The position numbers were made by a program, and so were the translations under genes. The notes below the pieces were generated by a model that had not been told where the DNA came from, searched no databases, and saw only the letters and a program-made list of their open reading frames with translations. From the NCBI GenBank assembly GCA_029266425.1, contig JAQSWY010000006.1:62001-126000 (forward strand): a stretch of DNA of 64,000 nt, in the 5' to 3' direction. Positions 42,024 through 50,776 of this stretch are shown piece after piece. How positions within the stretch are numbered: position 1 is the first letter of the stretch; every line of letters begins with the position of its first letter. Origin of the DNA: Xanthobacteraceae bacterium. GTDB taxonomy: Bacteria; Pseudomonadota; Alphaproteobacteria; Rhizobiales; Xanthobacteraceae.

Positions 42024-42877
42024 GACGGCCTCCGCAGCACCACGCGCATGGCGTCGAACAGATTGACCGGCAGGCCGATCGCACTCGCCTTTGGTGCTGT
42101 CGCCCGCCGGCCGAACATGCGGCCGAGCTGGAACAGCACGAGCGAGGCCGGCACGATCTTCCAGGGATGGTCGAGCGCCTCGACGCGCATGCCGAGGCGA
42201 ACCGAGAGGCGCTCGATGCTGTGCGCCGTGAAGAACCACAAATGCTGCGGCGGCGTCATCAGCCGCCACGAGGCGCCGAGCCAGCGGGCGAGCGGCGAGC
42301 CGAAATCCCCGGTGGTGAGGACGATGATGCCGCCGGGCCGCAAGTGCCGGGCACAGAGCGACAGCGTCTCGTGCGGATCGGGCAGATGTTCGATGACGTC
42401 GAGCAGGACGATGACGTCCATGTCGCCGAGCGCGGCGAGCTTCTCCTCATCGGCGACGCCGCTGAGCACGTTCAGCCCGCTCTTGCGGCAATGCTCCGCG
42501 GCATCCTCGGCAAGCTCGATGCCGGCGACCTCGAAATGCCGGCGCGCCTCCTCGAGGAAGAAGCCATAGGCGCAGCCGATCTCCAGCAGCCGGCCGGAGT
42601 GGCAATGGCGGCGAATGAGGTCCACCGTGCCGGCGAACTCGCGGCGCAGCACGCCTTCGGTGCCGAGGTAATCGGCATAGCCGTCGGCGTGTCCCCCTGA
42701 GAAGTAGTCGGCGGTGTAGTAGGTGTCGGGATCGAAGCTGGCGGCGTCGGTGCGGCCGAGCCCGCAGGCCTCGCATTGCCAGATGTCGTAACCGGCCTTG
42801 GTGTAGAGGCAATGCTGCAGCATTGCTTCAGCACAGGCAGGGCAATGCCAGAGACGAGGGTCTGTCCGCTGCAGCAT
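42020..42877 (-). CDS. Class I SAM-dependent methyltransferase with N-terminal Cys-rich domain
   Basis: Methyltransferase (285 aa). An N-terminal zinc-finger-like domain (WHCPACAEAM, then WQCEACGLGRTD) precedes the SAM-binding fold: LLEIGCAYGFFLEEARR, IELAEDAAEHCRKSG, VIVLLDVIEHLPDP. This combination occurs in sugar or glycan C- and O-methyltransferases. Sits between the SMR protein and the DUF2142 membrane protein, so it probably methylates a cell-surface sugar. Confidence 0.88.
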   Translation of the reverse strand: MLQRTDPRLWHCPACAEAMLQHCLYTKAGYDIWQCEACGLGRTDAASFDPDTYYTADYFSGGHADGYADYLGTEGVLRREFAGTVDLIRRHCHSGRLLEIGCAYGFFLEEARRHFEVAGIELAEDAAEHCRKSGLNVLSGVADEEKLAALGDMDVIVLLDVIEHLPDPHETLSLCARHLRPGGIIVLTTGDFGSPLARWLGASWRLMTPPQHLWFFTAHSIERLSVRLGMRVEALDHPWKIVPASLVLFQLGRMFGRRATAPKASAIGLPVNLFDAMRVVLRRPS

Positions 42878-42879
42878 GG

Positions 42880-44403
42880 CTACCACCCCCAGTCGAGGCG
42901 GCCGACCGCCTGGAACGTCGCCGCGGCGGAAACGATCGAGCCGGCGATCGCGATCCCGGCCATCACCGCCCGCGGCGGCATCCAATCAATGAGCGCGGCG
43001 ACCACCGCCGCCGCCACCGGCAGCAGCACGACGAAATAGCGGCCCTGGACGCCAGAGATGAAGCCGTCCGCGATCGGCGACCAGGCGAGGAAGAAGACGA
43101 GATAGACGCACACCACATAGGCCAGCATGGTGAGGACGCCGATGGCGGCGATCCGCATCCGTGTCGTGCGGTCCGGCCCCAGTCGCGTCATGAAGCTCGC
43201 GACGAGGCCGGCGCCGAGCAGCGGATAGGCGAGGGACGGCAGCCGGGTATCGCCCCAGCCGAGCACGCCGATCACCTGCGGCCACAGGGCAACGCAATCG
43301 CGCGCCAGCGTCGCCGCCAGCATCCGCGGAAACAGCAGCGGATCGCTCGCCATCTGACCGAGCTTCCAGAGCGGATCGAACTGCTCGCCCGGGAGGTTCG
43401 AGCCATCGCTGATGCGCCACGTCCCGGCGTCGCCGCCGACCGCGATCACCCATAAGGGCGTCAGGATAAGGCCGGGAAGCACGACGAGGGCGAGCGTGCG
43501 CCAGCGCCGCGGCAGCTCCCGCAGCGGCGTGCGCACTGTCTCGAGCAAGGCGAAGACGATCTGTGGCGGCTTGCTGAGGATGCACAAGGTCATCCACGCC
43601 ATCCGTTCCCACAGCCCCGAGCCCTTCTCGGGGTCGACCGTGAAGGCGCGCGAGGCGCCGGCAAGGGAGAGCGCCAGCACCAGCATGGTGAAGCCGAGCG
43701 TCGGGCCATCGGCGCTGATGACCGCGCGGCCATAGAGCGAGGAAGGCAGCATGCCGATGAACAGGAAGGCCCAGCCAAGGCGCGGCGCGAGGCTGATGGC
43801 GTAGGCGATCAGCACGGTGGTCACCGCCAGCCCTACAAAGCGCATCAGATAGAGCGTGCCGAGGAAGTCGAGGCCTGCCAGCCGGGCAATGGCCGCGGCG
43901 GCGACATAGGGTACATAGGCCGCCGGCGTATAGCCTTCCGAACCCTCATAGAGCACGAAGACCGGCTCGCGCGGGGCATCGCCGGCGTGTTCGGCGGGGT
44001 GGCGCCGCTCAAAATCCTGCAGCACGCCGCGATAGGAGAAACCGGGCGTGCCGATCTTGTATCGGGTCTTCTGGAAGTAATCGAAATCCGCCGCTAGACC
44101 GGCGGGAAGAAGGATTCCCTTCCGCCCCCTCTCATCGATCTCGGACACGATGATCTCGCCTCGCGAGAGCCCGTAGGCGCGCAAGAGATGCGCCGGCTCG
44201 TCGGCCCCGCGCAGCGGCGGCACGAAGACGGCGACAAGCGTGCCGAAAAGGAACGAGAACAGGACGAACAGCCGGGCTGGCCGGATGATCTGCCACGAGG
44301 AGTGGACCGGTGCATATCCGGCCTCAAGGCTGCCCTCCAGGGCGGCGGCCCTGGGTGGGCCCTGGTGAAAGAGAAACATTCCTCCCTCGACCGTTCGACG
44401 CAT
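42880..44403 (-). CDS. DUF2142 multi-spanning membrane protein
   Basis: Large inner-membrane protein (507 aa) with about twelve helices, recognisable as DUF2142 by VFVPPLRGADEPAHLLRAYGLSRGEI (an acidic D-E dyad after helix 1, as in GT-C enzymes) and PPSAYVPY-like EGYTPAAYVPYVAAA. Such proteins are suspected GT-C glycosyltransferases. First gene of a five-gene cassette. The start is uncertain between ATG 44403 and ATG 44379; the latter has its GGGAGG too close. Confidence 0.85.
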   Translation of the reverse strand: MRRTVEGGMFLFHQGPPRAAALEGSLEAGYAPVHSSWQIIRPARLFVLFSFLFGTLVAVFVPPLRGADEPAHLLRAYGLSRGEIIVSEIDERGRKGILLPAGLAADFDYFQKTRYKIGTPGFSYRGVLQDFERRHPAEHAGDAPREPVFVLYEGSEGYTPAAYVPYVAAAAIARLAGLDFLGTLYLMRFVGLAVTTVLIAYAISLAPRLGWAFLFIGMLPSSLYGRAVISADGPTLGFTMLVLALSLAGASRAFTVDPEKGSGLWERMAWMTLCILSKPPQIVFALLETVRTPLRELPRRWRTLALVVLPGLILTPLWVIAVGGDAGTWRISDGSNLPGEQFDPLWKLGQMASDPLLFPRMLAATLARDCVALWPQVIGVLGWGDTRLPSLAYPLLGAGLVASFMTRLGPDRTTRMRIAAIGVLTMLAYVVCVYLVFFLAWSPIADGFISGVQGRYFVVLLPVAAAVVAALIDWMPPRAVMAGIAIAGSIVSAAATFQAVGRLDWGW

Positions 44404-44563
44404 ACGGTTGCCGGTCGGCGCGGCGCTTCCCTAACGGAGGGTGGAGGGATTTGGTTCCTGCTGGAATTTCTATGAATACTCCAATACCGCACGCGGCACG
44501 AGCCGTGGTTGCGGAATGCCAGCGGCTGCTGGCGGATAGGTCAGGCCGTCGCCCGCGGCCGGA

Positions 44564-44734
44564 TCACGCATCGCCGATGCGGTCGAGTTCGTCGAGCTCG
44601 GCGGCATGGCGCTGCCCCCAATCGCAAAGCGCGAGCAGCACCCGCTCCAGGCTCAGTCCCAGCGCCGTCGCCGAATAGTCGACGCGCGGCGGCACCTGCC
44701 GGAATACCTCGCGATGCACCAGCCGGTGCTCCCG
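44564..44734 (-). pseudogene. HxlR-family regulator, C-terminal remnant
   Basis: On the minus strand the last 56 codons of an HxlR winged-helix regulator are readable: EHRLVHREVFRQVPPRVDYS, then ATALGLSLERVLLALCDWGQRHA, ending ELDELDRIGDA before TGA. VPPRVDYSATALG is the HxlR signature. The N-terminal half, start and promoter are missing; homology stops at about 44731, where a plus-strand oxidoreductase remnant begins. Confidence 0.8.
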
Positions 44735-44735
44735 G

Positions 44736-45090
44736 CGGCCAAGGCGTCGATCTCGCTTTCGATCTCATGGGCGGCACGCCGACGCAATCGTGCGTCGATG
44801 CGCTGGCGCCGGGCGGCGAACTGGTGTTCGGCGCGCTCGGACGCTTCGCTCTCGCACCAAGCGCTCTGGAGACGATGTTCGCCGGCAACCAGTCGGTGCG
44901 TGGCTTCTCCCTGCTGCCTTTGCTGACGCCGGCCAATGTGCACGCGGATCTGACGGCCCTGTTCGACCTCGCCGTTACCGGCGGATTGAAGGTGGTGCAC
45001 GGCGGGTCCAATCGCCTCGATCAGGCGGCGGAGGCGCATCGCGCGCTCGAGGAGCGTCGCTCCAGCGGCAAGATCGTCCTGATACCATGA
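44736..45090 (+). pseudogene. Zinc-type/quinone oxidoreductase, C-terminal remnant
   Basis: About 115 codons of the C-terminal half of an MDR-superfamily NAD(P)H:quinone oxidoreductase: GVDLAFDLMGGTPTQSCVDA, PGGELVFGALGRF, FDLAVTGGLKVVHGG, RALEERRSSGKIVLIP. No N-terminal catalytic domain, start or nucleotide-binding loop is present, so it should not make a functional enzyme. It abuts the reverse-oriented HxlR remnant at about 44735, consistent with one deletion that removed the divergent 5' ends of both genes. Confidence 0.8.
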
Positions 45091-45132
45091 TGCCGCCCGC
45101 TATCAGAGCCGCCCGGCAGTCCAGGATGAGCT

Positions 45133-45214
45133 GTCGTCCCCGGCCCTGTGCCGGGGATCTCGATTCCTGACAGCGCATCGGAGATCGAGATGGCCGGGAC
45201 AAGCCGGCCGTGAC
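45133..45214. repeat. Palindromic intergenic repeat, ATCTCG-type
   Basis: GTCGTCCCCGGCCCTGTGCC...GGGGATCTCGATTCC, spacer TGACAGCGCATCGG, then AGATCGAGATGGCCGGGACAAGCCGGCCGTGAC. Member of the family at 7886, 19220 and 24330, between the oxidoreductase remnant and a convergent oxidoreductase gene. Confidence 0.82.
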
Positions 45215-45240
45215 CGAGAATTGGACTGTCGGGCAGAATC

Positions 45241-46233
45241 TCAGTCGAGCGTGACGACGATCTTGCCCATCTGCTCGTTGGATTCGAGATAGCGGTGGGC
45301 CTCGACGATGGCGTCGAACGGGAAGGTGCGGGTGATGATCGGCTTCAGAGCGCCGGAGGAGAGACCTTCGAGGATGAAGGTCTTGGCGGCGGCGAGCTTG
45401 CCGGCATCCTTGACGATCTCGCTATAGACGTAGCCGCGCACGGTGAGGCTGCGGGTCAGCGCCTGGAACAGCGGGAAGGGCGTCGGCGCGCCGCTGAGCA
45501 GGCCGTATTCGAGCAGCACGCCGCCATCCGCCATGGCCTCTGCGAGCGTGTCGACGATCGGCCCGGCGATCGGATCGAACACCAACCGCGCACCGGCGCC
45601 GCCGGTGATGGCGCGCACCTGCGCGACGAGATCCTCCTCCTCGGTGGCGATGACGTGCGCTGCGCCGGCATCGAGGATTCCCTGGCGCTTTGCGCTGGTG
45701 CGCGTGGTGGCGATCGGGATGGCGCCGATCATGTTGGCGATCTGGATCGCGGCGAGGCCGACGCTGCTGGAGGCGGCCGTGATCAGAACGAACTCGCCCT
45801 TGGTGAGGCGTCCGACATCGATCAGCCCGCCATAAGCGGTGACGTACTGCATCCAGGAGGCGGCCGCCTCCTCCATCGACAGCGAGGACGGATGCTTGAC
45901 GACGAGCTCGGCCGGGAAGGTCGCGAGCTCGCCATAGGCCGGCCAGCGCCGCATGGAGAGCGGCGGGATCACGCTCACCGCATCGCCGGGCGTGAAGCCT
46001 TCGACTTTGGCGCCGACGGTTTCGACGACCCCGGCCGCCTCATAGCCGAGCCGCTGGGGAAATTGCGGCTCCTCCACATAGATGCCGCTGCGGAACATCG
46101 CCTCGGCGCGGTTGAGGCCGAGCGCGCGCACGCGGATGCGGATCTCGCCGGGTCCCGGCGGGGGAAGCTCGATGTCCTCGATCCTCAGCGCCTCGGGACC
46201 ACCGATTTCGTGAAAGCGAACCACACGGGTCAT
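45241..46233 (-). CDS. Zinc-dependent alcohol dehydrogenase-family/quinone oxidoreductase protein
   Basis: MDR-superfamily oxidoreductase (330 aa). N-terminal GroES-like domain (GPGEIRIRVRALGLNRAEAMFRSGIY, LGYEAAGVVETVG) and Rossmann domain (ITAASSSVGLAAIQIANMIGA, near residues 150-170). No structural-zinc cysteines, so probably a zinc-free NADPH:quinone oxidoreductase type. Divergent from a LysR gene across about 110 bases, so it is the likely LysR target. Confidence 0.9.
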   Translation of the reverse strand: MTRVVRFHEIGGPEALRIEDIELPPPGPGEIRIRVRALGLNRAEAMFRSGIYVEEPQFPQRLGYEAAGVVETVGAKVEGFTPGDAVSVIPPLSMRRWPAYGELATFPAELVVKHPSSLSMEEAAASWMQYVTAYGGLIDVGRLTKGEFVLITAASSSVGLAAIQIANMIGAIPIATTRTSAKRQGILDAGAAHVIATEEEDLVAQVRAITGGAGARLVFDPIAGPIVDTLAEAMADGGVLLEYGLLSGAPTPFPLFQALTRSLTVRGYVYSEIVKDAGKLAAAKTFILEGLSSGALKPIITRTFPFDAIVEAHRYLESNEQMGKIVVTLD

Positions 46234-46343
46234 TGCTTGGCTCCAAATTGAAAAGCAGAGTGCTCGTATGGATGTATGATGCAGGTGCGAGACAGGATAA
46301 ATCGGCCCGCCGTTACGACTATCGAAATCACTGGTTCTCAATC

Positions 46344-47243
46344 ATGGATCGCCTCACCAGCATGTCGGTGTTCGCCAAGGTTGCCGAGGTCGGCTCCTTC
46401 GCTGCCGCGGCCGAGCTGTTCGACCTGTCCGCGCCGATGGTCGGCAAGCATGTGCGGGCGCTGGAGGAGCGGCTCGGTGCAAAGCTCATCAACCGCACCA
46501 CGCGGCGCCAGAGCCTCACCGAGTTCGGGCGGCTCTATTATGAGCGCTGCAAGTTGGTGCTGGCCGAGGCCGATGCCGCCGACGCGCTGGCCGGCGAGAT
46601 GCAGGGCGCCCCGCGCGGCCCGCTGCGCGTCACCGTGCCGGTGCTGTTCGGGCGGCGCTGCGTGGCGCCGGTGCTGATCGGGCTCGCGCGCCGGCATCCC
46701 GAGCTGGAGCTGACGCTGTCGTTCAGCGACCGTCCGGTCGACCTGATGGAAGACGGCTTCGATCTTGCGGTGCGCAACGGCGCCATCGGCGAAGGCGTCG
46801 GGCTGATCACCCGCCGCGTCGCCCGCCAGCACATGACGGTCTGCGCCGCGCCATCCTATCTCGAAGCCCGGGGCACCCCGGCAACGCTCGCCGGGCTGGA
46901 AGCCCACGATGGCATTCTCTATGGCCGCTCAGGCCTCACCCGCACCTGGATGTTTCCACAAGACGAGGGCGCGCCGCTCGCCATAACGCCGCGCAGCCGG
47001 CTGCGCTTCGACGATCTCGAAGCCATCGCCGATGCCGCCATCGCCGGCATGGGGCTGGCCTGGTTGCCCTGCTGGCTGATCCGCGACCATCTCGCCTCGG
47101 GCGCGCTGGTCCGCGTGCTGCCCGACCAGCCCAACATCGCCTTCGACAGCCATGCTCTGTGGCTCGAAACCCCGCATCTGCCGCTGCGCATCCGCCTCGC
47201 CATCGATGCGCTGGCGACCGAGCTGTCGAGATACACGGACTAG
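46344..47243 (+). CDS. LysR-family transcriptional regulator
   Basis: LysR-type regulator (299 aa): winged helix (MSVFAKVAEVGSFAAAAELFDLSAPMVGKHVRALEERLG at 7-45), NRTTRRQSLTEFG, then GPLRVTVPVLFGRRCVAPVL effector domain of the DmlR/AaeR-like type with DGFDLAVRNG. Divergent from, and expected to regulate, the oxidoreductase gene at 45241-46233. Confidence 0.92.
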   Translation: MDRLTSMSVFAKVAEVGSFAAAAELFDLSAPMVGKHVRALEERLGAKLINRTTRRQSLTEFGRLYYERCKLVLAEADAADALAGEMQGAPRGPLRVTVPVLFGRRCVAPVLIGLARRHPELELTLSFSDRPVDLMEDGFDLAVRNGAIGEGVGLITRRVARQHMTVCAAPSYLEARGTPATLAGLEAHDGILYGRSGLTRTWMFPQDEGAPLAITPRSRLRFDDLEAIADAAIAGMGLAWLPCWLIRDHLASGALVRVLPDQPNIAFDSHALWLETPHLPLRIRLAIDALATELSRYTD

Positions 47244-47348
47244 CGGGTTCGCGGGCCGGCGAGATTTCGGCGTGGCCGGTTTGGCCGCAATGCTCCCGCA
47301 ATGTTCGTCCAATAGCGGGACGAGAGCGAGCCGCGGCCGGAGACAGCC

Positions 47349-48035
47349 TTGCGCATTCTGCTGGTGGAAGACGAGGCGGAAATGGCGAGCGCCCTCGGCA
47401 CGGCGCTCAACCGGCACGATATTGTGCTCGATCATGTCCCGACATTGGCGGAAGCCGAGGAGGCGCTGGCCGAGCGCGTCCACGATGCGGTGCTGCTCGA
47501 CCGGCAATTACCGGATGGCGACGGCCTCTCGCTGCTGGCGCAATTGCGCTCCGGACGTGCGGCGGATTCGCGCGGCGTGCCGGTCATCGTGCTCACAGCG
47601 CGCAGCGAGATCTCGGAGCGCGTCGCCGGGCTCGACGCCGGAGCCGACGACTATCTCGCCAAGCCCTTCGCGGTGGAGGAATTGCTGGCCCGCCTGCGTG
47701 CCGTGCTGCGTCGGCCGGGCGACCTCGCCGCCCGCATCGTACGCCTCGGCAAGCTCGCTTTCGATTGGGAGCATCGCGAGGCGAGCGTCGCCGGCCTCGC
47801 GCTCGACCTGCCGCGCCGCGAGCTCCTGGTGCTGGAGACGCTGCTGCGTCGCGCCGGGCGCACGGTGATGCGCGCCTCGCTTGAAGAGGCGGTCTACGGC
47901 TTCGACGACGAAGTGCAGTCCAACGCCCTCGACGCCCATATATCGCGCCTGCGCCGGAAGCTCGCCGAGGCCGGCGCCGGCATCGAGATCCACGGCATTC
48001 GCGGCGTCGGCTATCTGTTGCGGGCGCCCGCATGA
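47349..48035 (+). CDS. OmpR/QseB-like response regulator
   Basis: DNA-binding response regulator (228 aa): receiver with E7-D8, phospho-acceptor D51 (AVLLDRQLPDGDG) and LAKPF lysine; winged helix with LPRRELLVLETLLRRAGRTV and VQSNALDAHISRLRRKL, ending GIRGVGYLLRAP. QseB/PmrA/TctD type. The ATGA overlap couples it to the kinase gene. The upstream region could hold a self-operator, not identified. Confidence 0.93.
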   Translation: MRILLVEDEAEMASALGTALNRHDIVLDHVPTLAEAEEALAERVHDAVLLDRQLPDGDGLSLLAQLRSGRAADSRGVPVIVLTARSEISERVAGLDAGADDYLAKPFAVEELLARLRAVLRRPGDLAARIVRLGKLAFDWEHREASVAGLALDLPRRELLVLETLLRRAGRTVMRASLEEAVYGFDDEVQSNALDAHISRLRRKLAEAGAGIEIHGIRGVGYLLRAPA

Positions 48036-49411
48036 GCATGGCCCGGAAATGCTCGCTCCGCTGGCGGCTCGTGGTGCGGCTCCTCGCGCTGCAGGCGGCG
48101 CTCCTCACCTTGTTCATGCTGGTGAGTTTCGGCGCCCTGCTCGCATCTGGCTGCCTCCCCAATCTGGAGCCGGAGGACAGCGTCGTCGACACGCTGGCAG
48201 CGGCGGTGGCACGGGATGCGCAAGGCGGTCTGGTGCTCGATCCGACGCCGGAGCTGGTGCGGTTACGCGAGGCCAACCCCGCACTGTGGTTCCAGGTTCG
48301 CGACGGTGGCGGAGGCGTCCTGACCGAAGGCGCGGTGCCGGCGCGGTTCGCCGGCGTCGGCAAGGCGCTCGATCAGGTCGGGCAGGCCCGACTCGGCTGG
48401 AGGATGGGCGACCCGCCGCGCTCCGGCGCCCGCATGAAGCAGGTGGCGACGGCGGCGGGCAGCGTGCAGATCATGACCGGCTATGGCGGCCAGGTGCCGA
48501 TCACTTCGGTGATCTGGGCGGCCCTCACCATTTCCGCGGGTGTCATGCTCCCCGTCCTTATTCTGATGGCGGTGGCGACATTGATCGCGACGCCGATCGT
48601 GGTCCGCCAGGCGCTGGACGGGCTGGATGCCACGGCGGCCGAGGCGGAGCGCATCGAGATCAGCGAGCCCGGGGCGCGTCTATCGCTCGACAACGTTCCC
48701 CGGGAAGTCGCCCCGCTGGTCAAGGCGGTGAACGACGCGCTCGGGCGGCTCGATGAGGGCTATGAGCGCCGCCAGCGCTTCCTGATGGACGCGGCCCATG
48801 AGCTGCGCACCCCGATCGCCATATTGACGACGCGGCTCGAGGGTCTCGACGATGGCCCGCAAAAGGCGCGCCTCGTCGCGGATGCCGCACGGCTCGCCAA
48901 TCTCGCCGAGCAATTGCTCGACCTGCAGCGCGTGGACCGCGACCGGCGCAGCTTCATCGCGGTGGACCTCGTCGAACTCGGCCGGCAGGTCGCCGCCGAC
49001 CTCGCGCCGCTGGCCATCGCCGCCGGCTTCGAATTGTCGTTCGAGGCCGATGCCGGGCAGGTGCAGGTGTTCGGCGATCCGCTGTCGCTGGAGCGGGCGC
49101 TGACCAATCTGGTGCAGAATGCGATCGAGCATGCCGGCAGGCGCGGGGCCATCACCATTCGCGTGGAGCGCAGCGGCGCGGTGGAAGTGGTGGACGAGGG
49201 CCAGGGCATTCCCGCCGAACTCCGCCGGCAGATCTTCGAGCCGTTCCAGCGCCTGCAGCCGCGCGACCGCGGCGCCGGGCTCGGCTTGACGCTGGTCAGC
49301 GAGATCGTCCGGCTGCACCGCGGCTCGATCACCGTGCTCGACGGGCCGCGCGGCGGCGCGCGGTTTCGTATCCTGCTGCCGATGCCGCAGGCTGGATTCA
49401 TGGTGGGCTGA
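48032..49411 (+). CDS. QseC-like sensor histidine kinase
   Basis: Inner-membrane kinase (459 aa). Helix 1 at about 15-38, a periplasmic sensor of about 120 residues, helix 2 at about 160-188, HAMP, HisKA with H256 in MDAAHELRTPIA, N box NLVQNAIEHAG, G boxes VVDEGQGIP and GAGLGLTLV. Senses an unknown external signal for the coupled response regulator. An ATG six bases downstream (MARKCSL) is an alternative start. Confidence 0.92.
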   Translation: MSMARKCSLRWRLVVRLLALQAALLTLFMLVSFGALLASGCLPNLEPEDSVVDTLAAAVARDAQGGLVLDPTPELVRLREANPALWFQVRDGGGGVLTEGAVPARFAGVGKALDQVGQARLGWRMGDPPRSGARMKQVATAAGSVQIMTGYGGQVPITSVIWAALTISAGVMLPVLILMAVATLIATPIVVRQALDGLDATAAEAERIEISEPGARLSLDNVPREVAPLVKAVNDALGRLDEGYERRQRFLMDAAHELRTPIAILTTRLEGLDDGPQKARLVADAARLANLAEQLLDLQRVDRDRRSFIAVDLVELGRQVAADLAPLAIAAGFELSFEADAGQVQVFGDPLSLERALTNLVQNAIEHAGRRGAITIRVERSGAVEVVDEGQGIPAELRRQIFEPFQRLQPRDRGAGLGLTLVSEIVRLHRGSITVLDGPRGGARFRILLPMPQAGFMVG

Positions 49412-49459
49412 AGGGTTGCGGCCGCGTAATGCTGCCGCAACCCGGAGGCCCCACATGAA

Positions 49460-49511
49460 GGAGGGTTTCGCCCCATCTTCGCCCCCCACGGGGCGAAACC
49501 CTCCACTTTTT
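49460..49511 (+). terminator. Intrinsic terminator after the QseBC-like pair
   Basis: GGAGGGTTTCGCCCC (49460-49474) and GGGGCGAAACCCTCC (49490-49504) form a perfect 15-bp stem with a 15-base loop, followed by ACTTTTT. Stable, well-placed Rho-independent terminator about 50 bases beyond the kinase stop. Confidence 0.85.
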
Positions 49512-49519
49512 CGCAGCCG

Positions 49520-50146
49520 ATGGATCGCCGCGACATGGCTCAGACCCACACCGACTCGCTCAACTTCTTCCGCGCCTGGATCGCCGATCCGCGCGGCATC
49601 GGCGCGGTGGCGCCCTCCGGGCGCGCACTCGCCGACCTCATCACCGGCGACATCAACGAAGCGACCGGGCCGGTCATCGAGCTCGGCCCGGGGACCGGCG
49701 TGTTCACTCAGGCGCTGCTGGATCGCGGCGCGCGCGAAGAGGACCTGACGCTGGTCGAGTTCGGCGCGGATTTCGCCCGGCTCTTGCGGGCGCGCTTTCC
49801 CGAAGCCCGCGTGCTGTGCATGGATGCCGGCCGGCTTGCCCAGCACAGGCTGTTCGAGGGTGCTCCTGTCGGCGCCGTCATCAGCGGCCTGCCGCTGCTC
49901 ACCATGAGCCCGCGCAGGGTGATGGCGATCCTCGACGGCGCCTTCTCCTACATGCAGCCGCGCGGCGCCTTCTATCAGTTCACCTATGGTCCGCGCTGTC
50001 CCATCCCGCGCCCGATCCTCGAGCGCCTCGGCCTCAAGGCGACGCTGCTCGGCCGCGCCATCCGCAACATCCCGCCGGCGGCGGTCTATCGCATCAGCGC
50101 CCGCCCGGCGCGGCAGAGCCGGCACGGTGCCGGACGCTCAGAATAA
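49520..50146 (+). CDS. Phospholipid N-methyltransferase-like protein
   Basis: SAM-dependent methyltransferase of the COG3963 (PmtA-like) type (208 aa). FFRAWIADPRGIGAVAPSGRALADLI is the family's N-terminal pattern, followed by VIELGPGTGVFTQALLDRG (SAM motif I) and AVISGLPLLTMSPRRVMAIL. It could methylate phosphatidylethanolamine. A second ATG (MAQTHTD) 15 bases in is equally plausible as start. Its 3' end overlaps the convergent ICMT-like gene by nine bases. Confidence 0.85.
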   Translation: MDRRDMAQTHTDSLNFFRAWIADPRGIGAVAPSGRALADLITGDINEATGPVIELGPGTGVFTQALLDRGAREEDLTLVEFGADFARLLRARFPEARVLCMDAGRLAQHRLFEGAPVGAVISGLPLLTMSPRRVMAILDGAFSYMQPRGAFYQFTYGPRCPIPRPILERLGLKATLLGRAIRNIPPAAVYRISARPARQSRHGAGRSE

Positions 50147-50767
50147 CGCGATGAGTTGCGGCAGCAGGCCGGCTCCTTTGGCATAGGCCACCAGTTCGGC
50201 GGTCGGCGCTGCGAGCAGGAACAGCATGCCATCGCGCAGCGCACGGCGCAGCGCCCGTGGCTGGAAGCTCGGCACGTCGGCATCCCGATAGAGCGACAAT
50301 CGCGGCCACAGCAGCGGGACACGTGCGGCATAGGCCTCGTAGCTTGCGCCGAACCGTTGGCCGAGCAGCGCGGCCTCGGCGCGCGCCGTCGAGGCGAGCA
50401 GGCCGCCGATCGAACCGCTGAGGATCGTCGCGATGACGAGGCTGCCGAACACCAGGCCGATGCCGGCGGCGCCGAGGATCGAGAAGCAATAGAGGGGGTT
50501 GCGGGTGATGGAATACGGGCCTGTGGTGACCAGGCAGGCGTTCTTGCGCCCGCCTATATAGAGCGTCGACCATAGCCGCCCGAGGACGGCGGCCATGATG
50601 AGGCAGATGCCGGTGGCCCTGATGGCGTTGCCGGCGAACGAATCCCGGTCCCATGGGTCGTGCGAGACGAGGATCAGCGCGGTCACGGCGAGGGCAACGG
50701 CCTTGATGGTGGCGATGCGGCGGGACTGGCTGACATTGCCTGCCGGGCGCTCGATATCCGAGGGCAT
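50138..50767 (-). CDS. ICMT-like integral membrane methyltransferase-family protein
   Basis: Membrane protein (209 aa) with the isoprenylcysteine carboxyl-methyltransferase/PEMT-like pattern: helices at about 22-38, 48-65 and 90-120, and LVTTGPYSITRNPLYCFSILGAAGIGL, the conserved GPYxxxRNPLYxG core that binds SAM and substrate. Substrate unknown. Start at 50767. Followed, in transcription direction, by the convergent methyltransferase gene, sharing nine bases. Confidence 0.85.
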   Translation of the reverse strand: MPSDIERPAGNVSQSRRIATIKAVALAVTALILVSHDPWDRDSFAGNAIRATGICLIMAAVLGRLWSTLYIGGRKNACLVTTGPYSITRNPLYCFSILGAAGIGLVFGSLVIATILSGSIGGLLASTARAEAALLGQRFGASYEAYAARVPLLWPRLSLYRDADVPSFQPRALRRALRDGMLFLLAAPTAELVAYAKGAGLLPQLIALF

Positions 50768-50776
50768 TGTTCGTCC

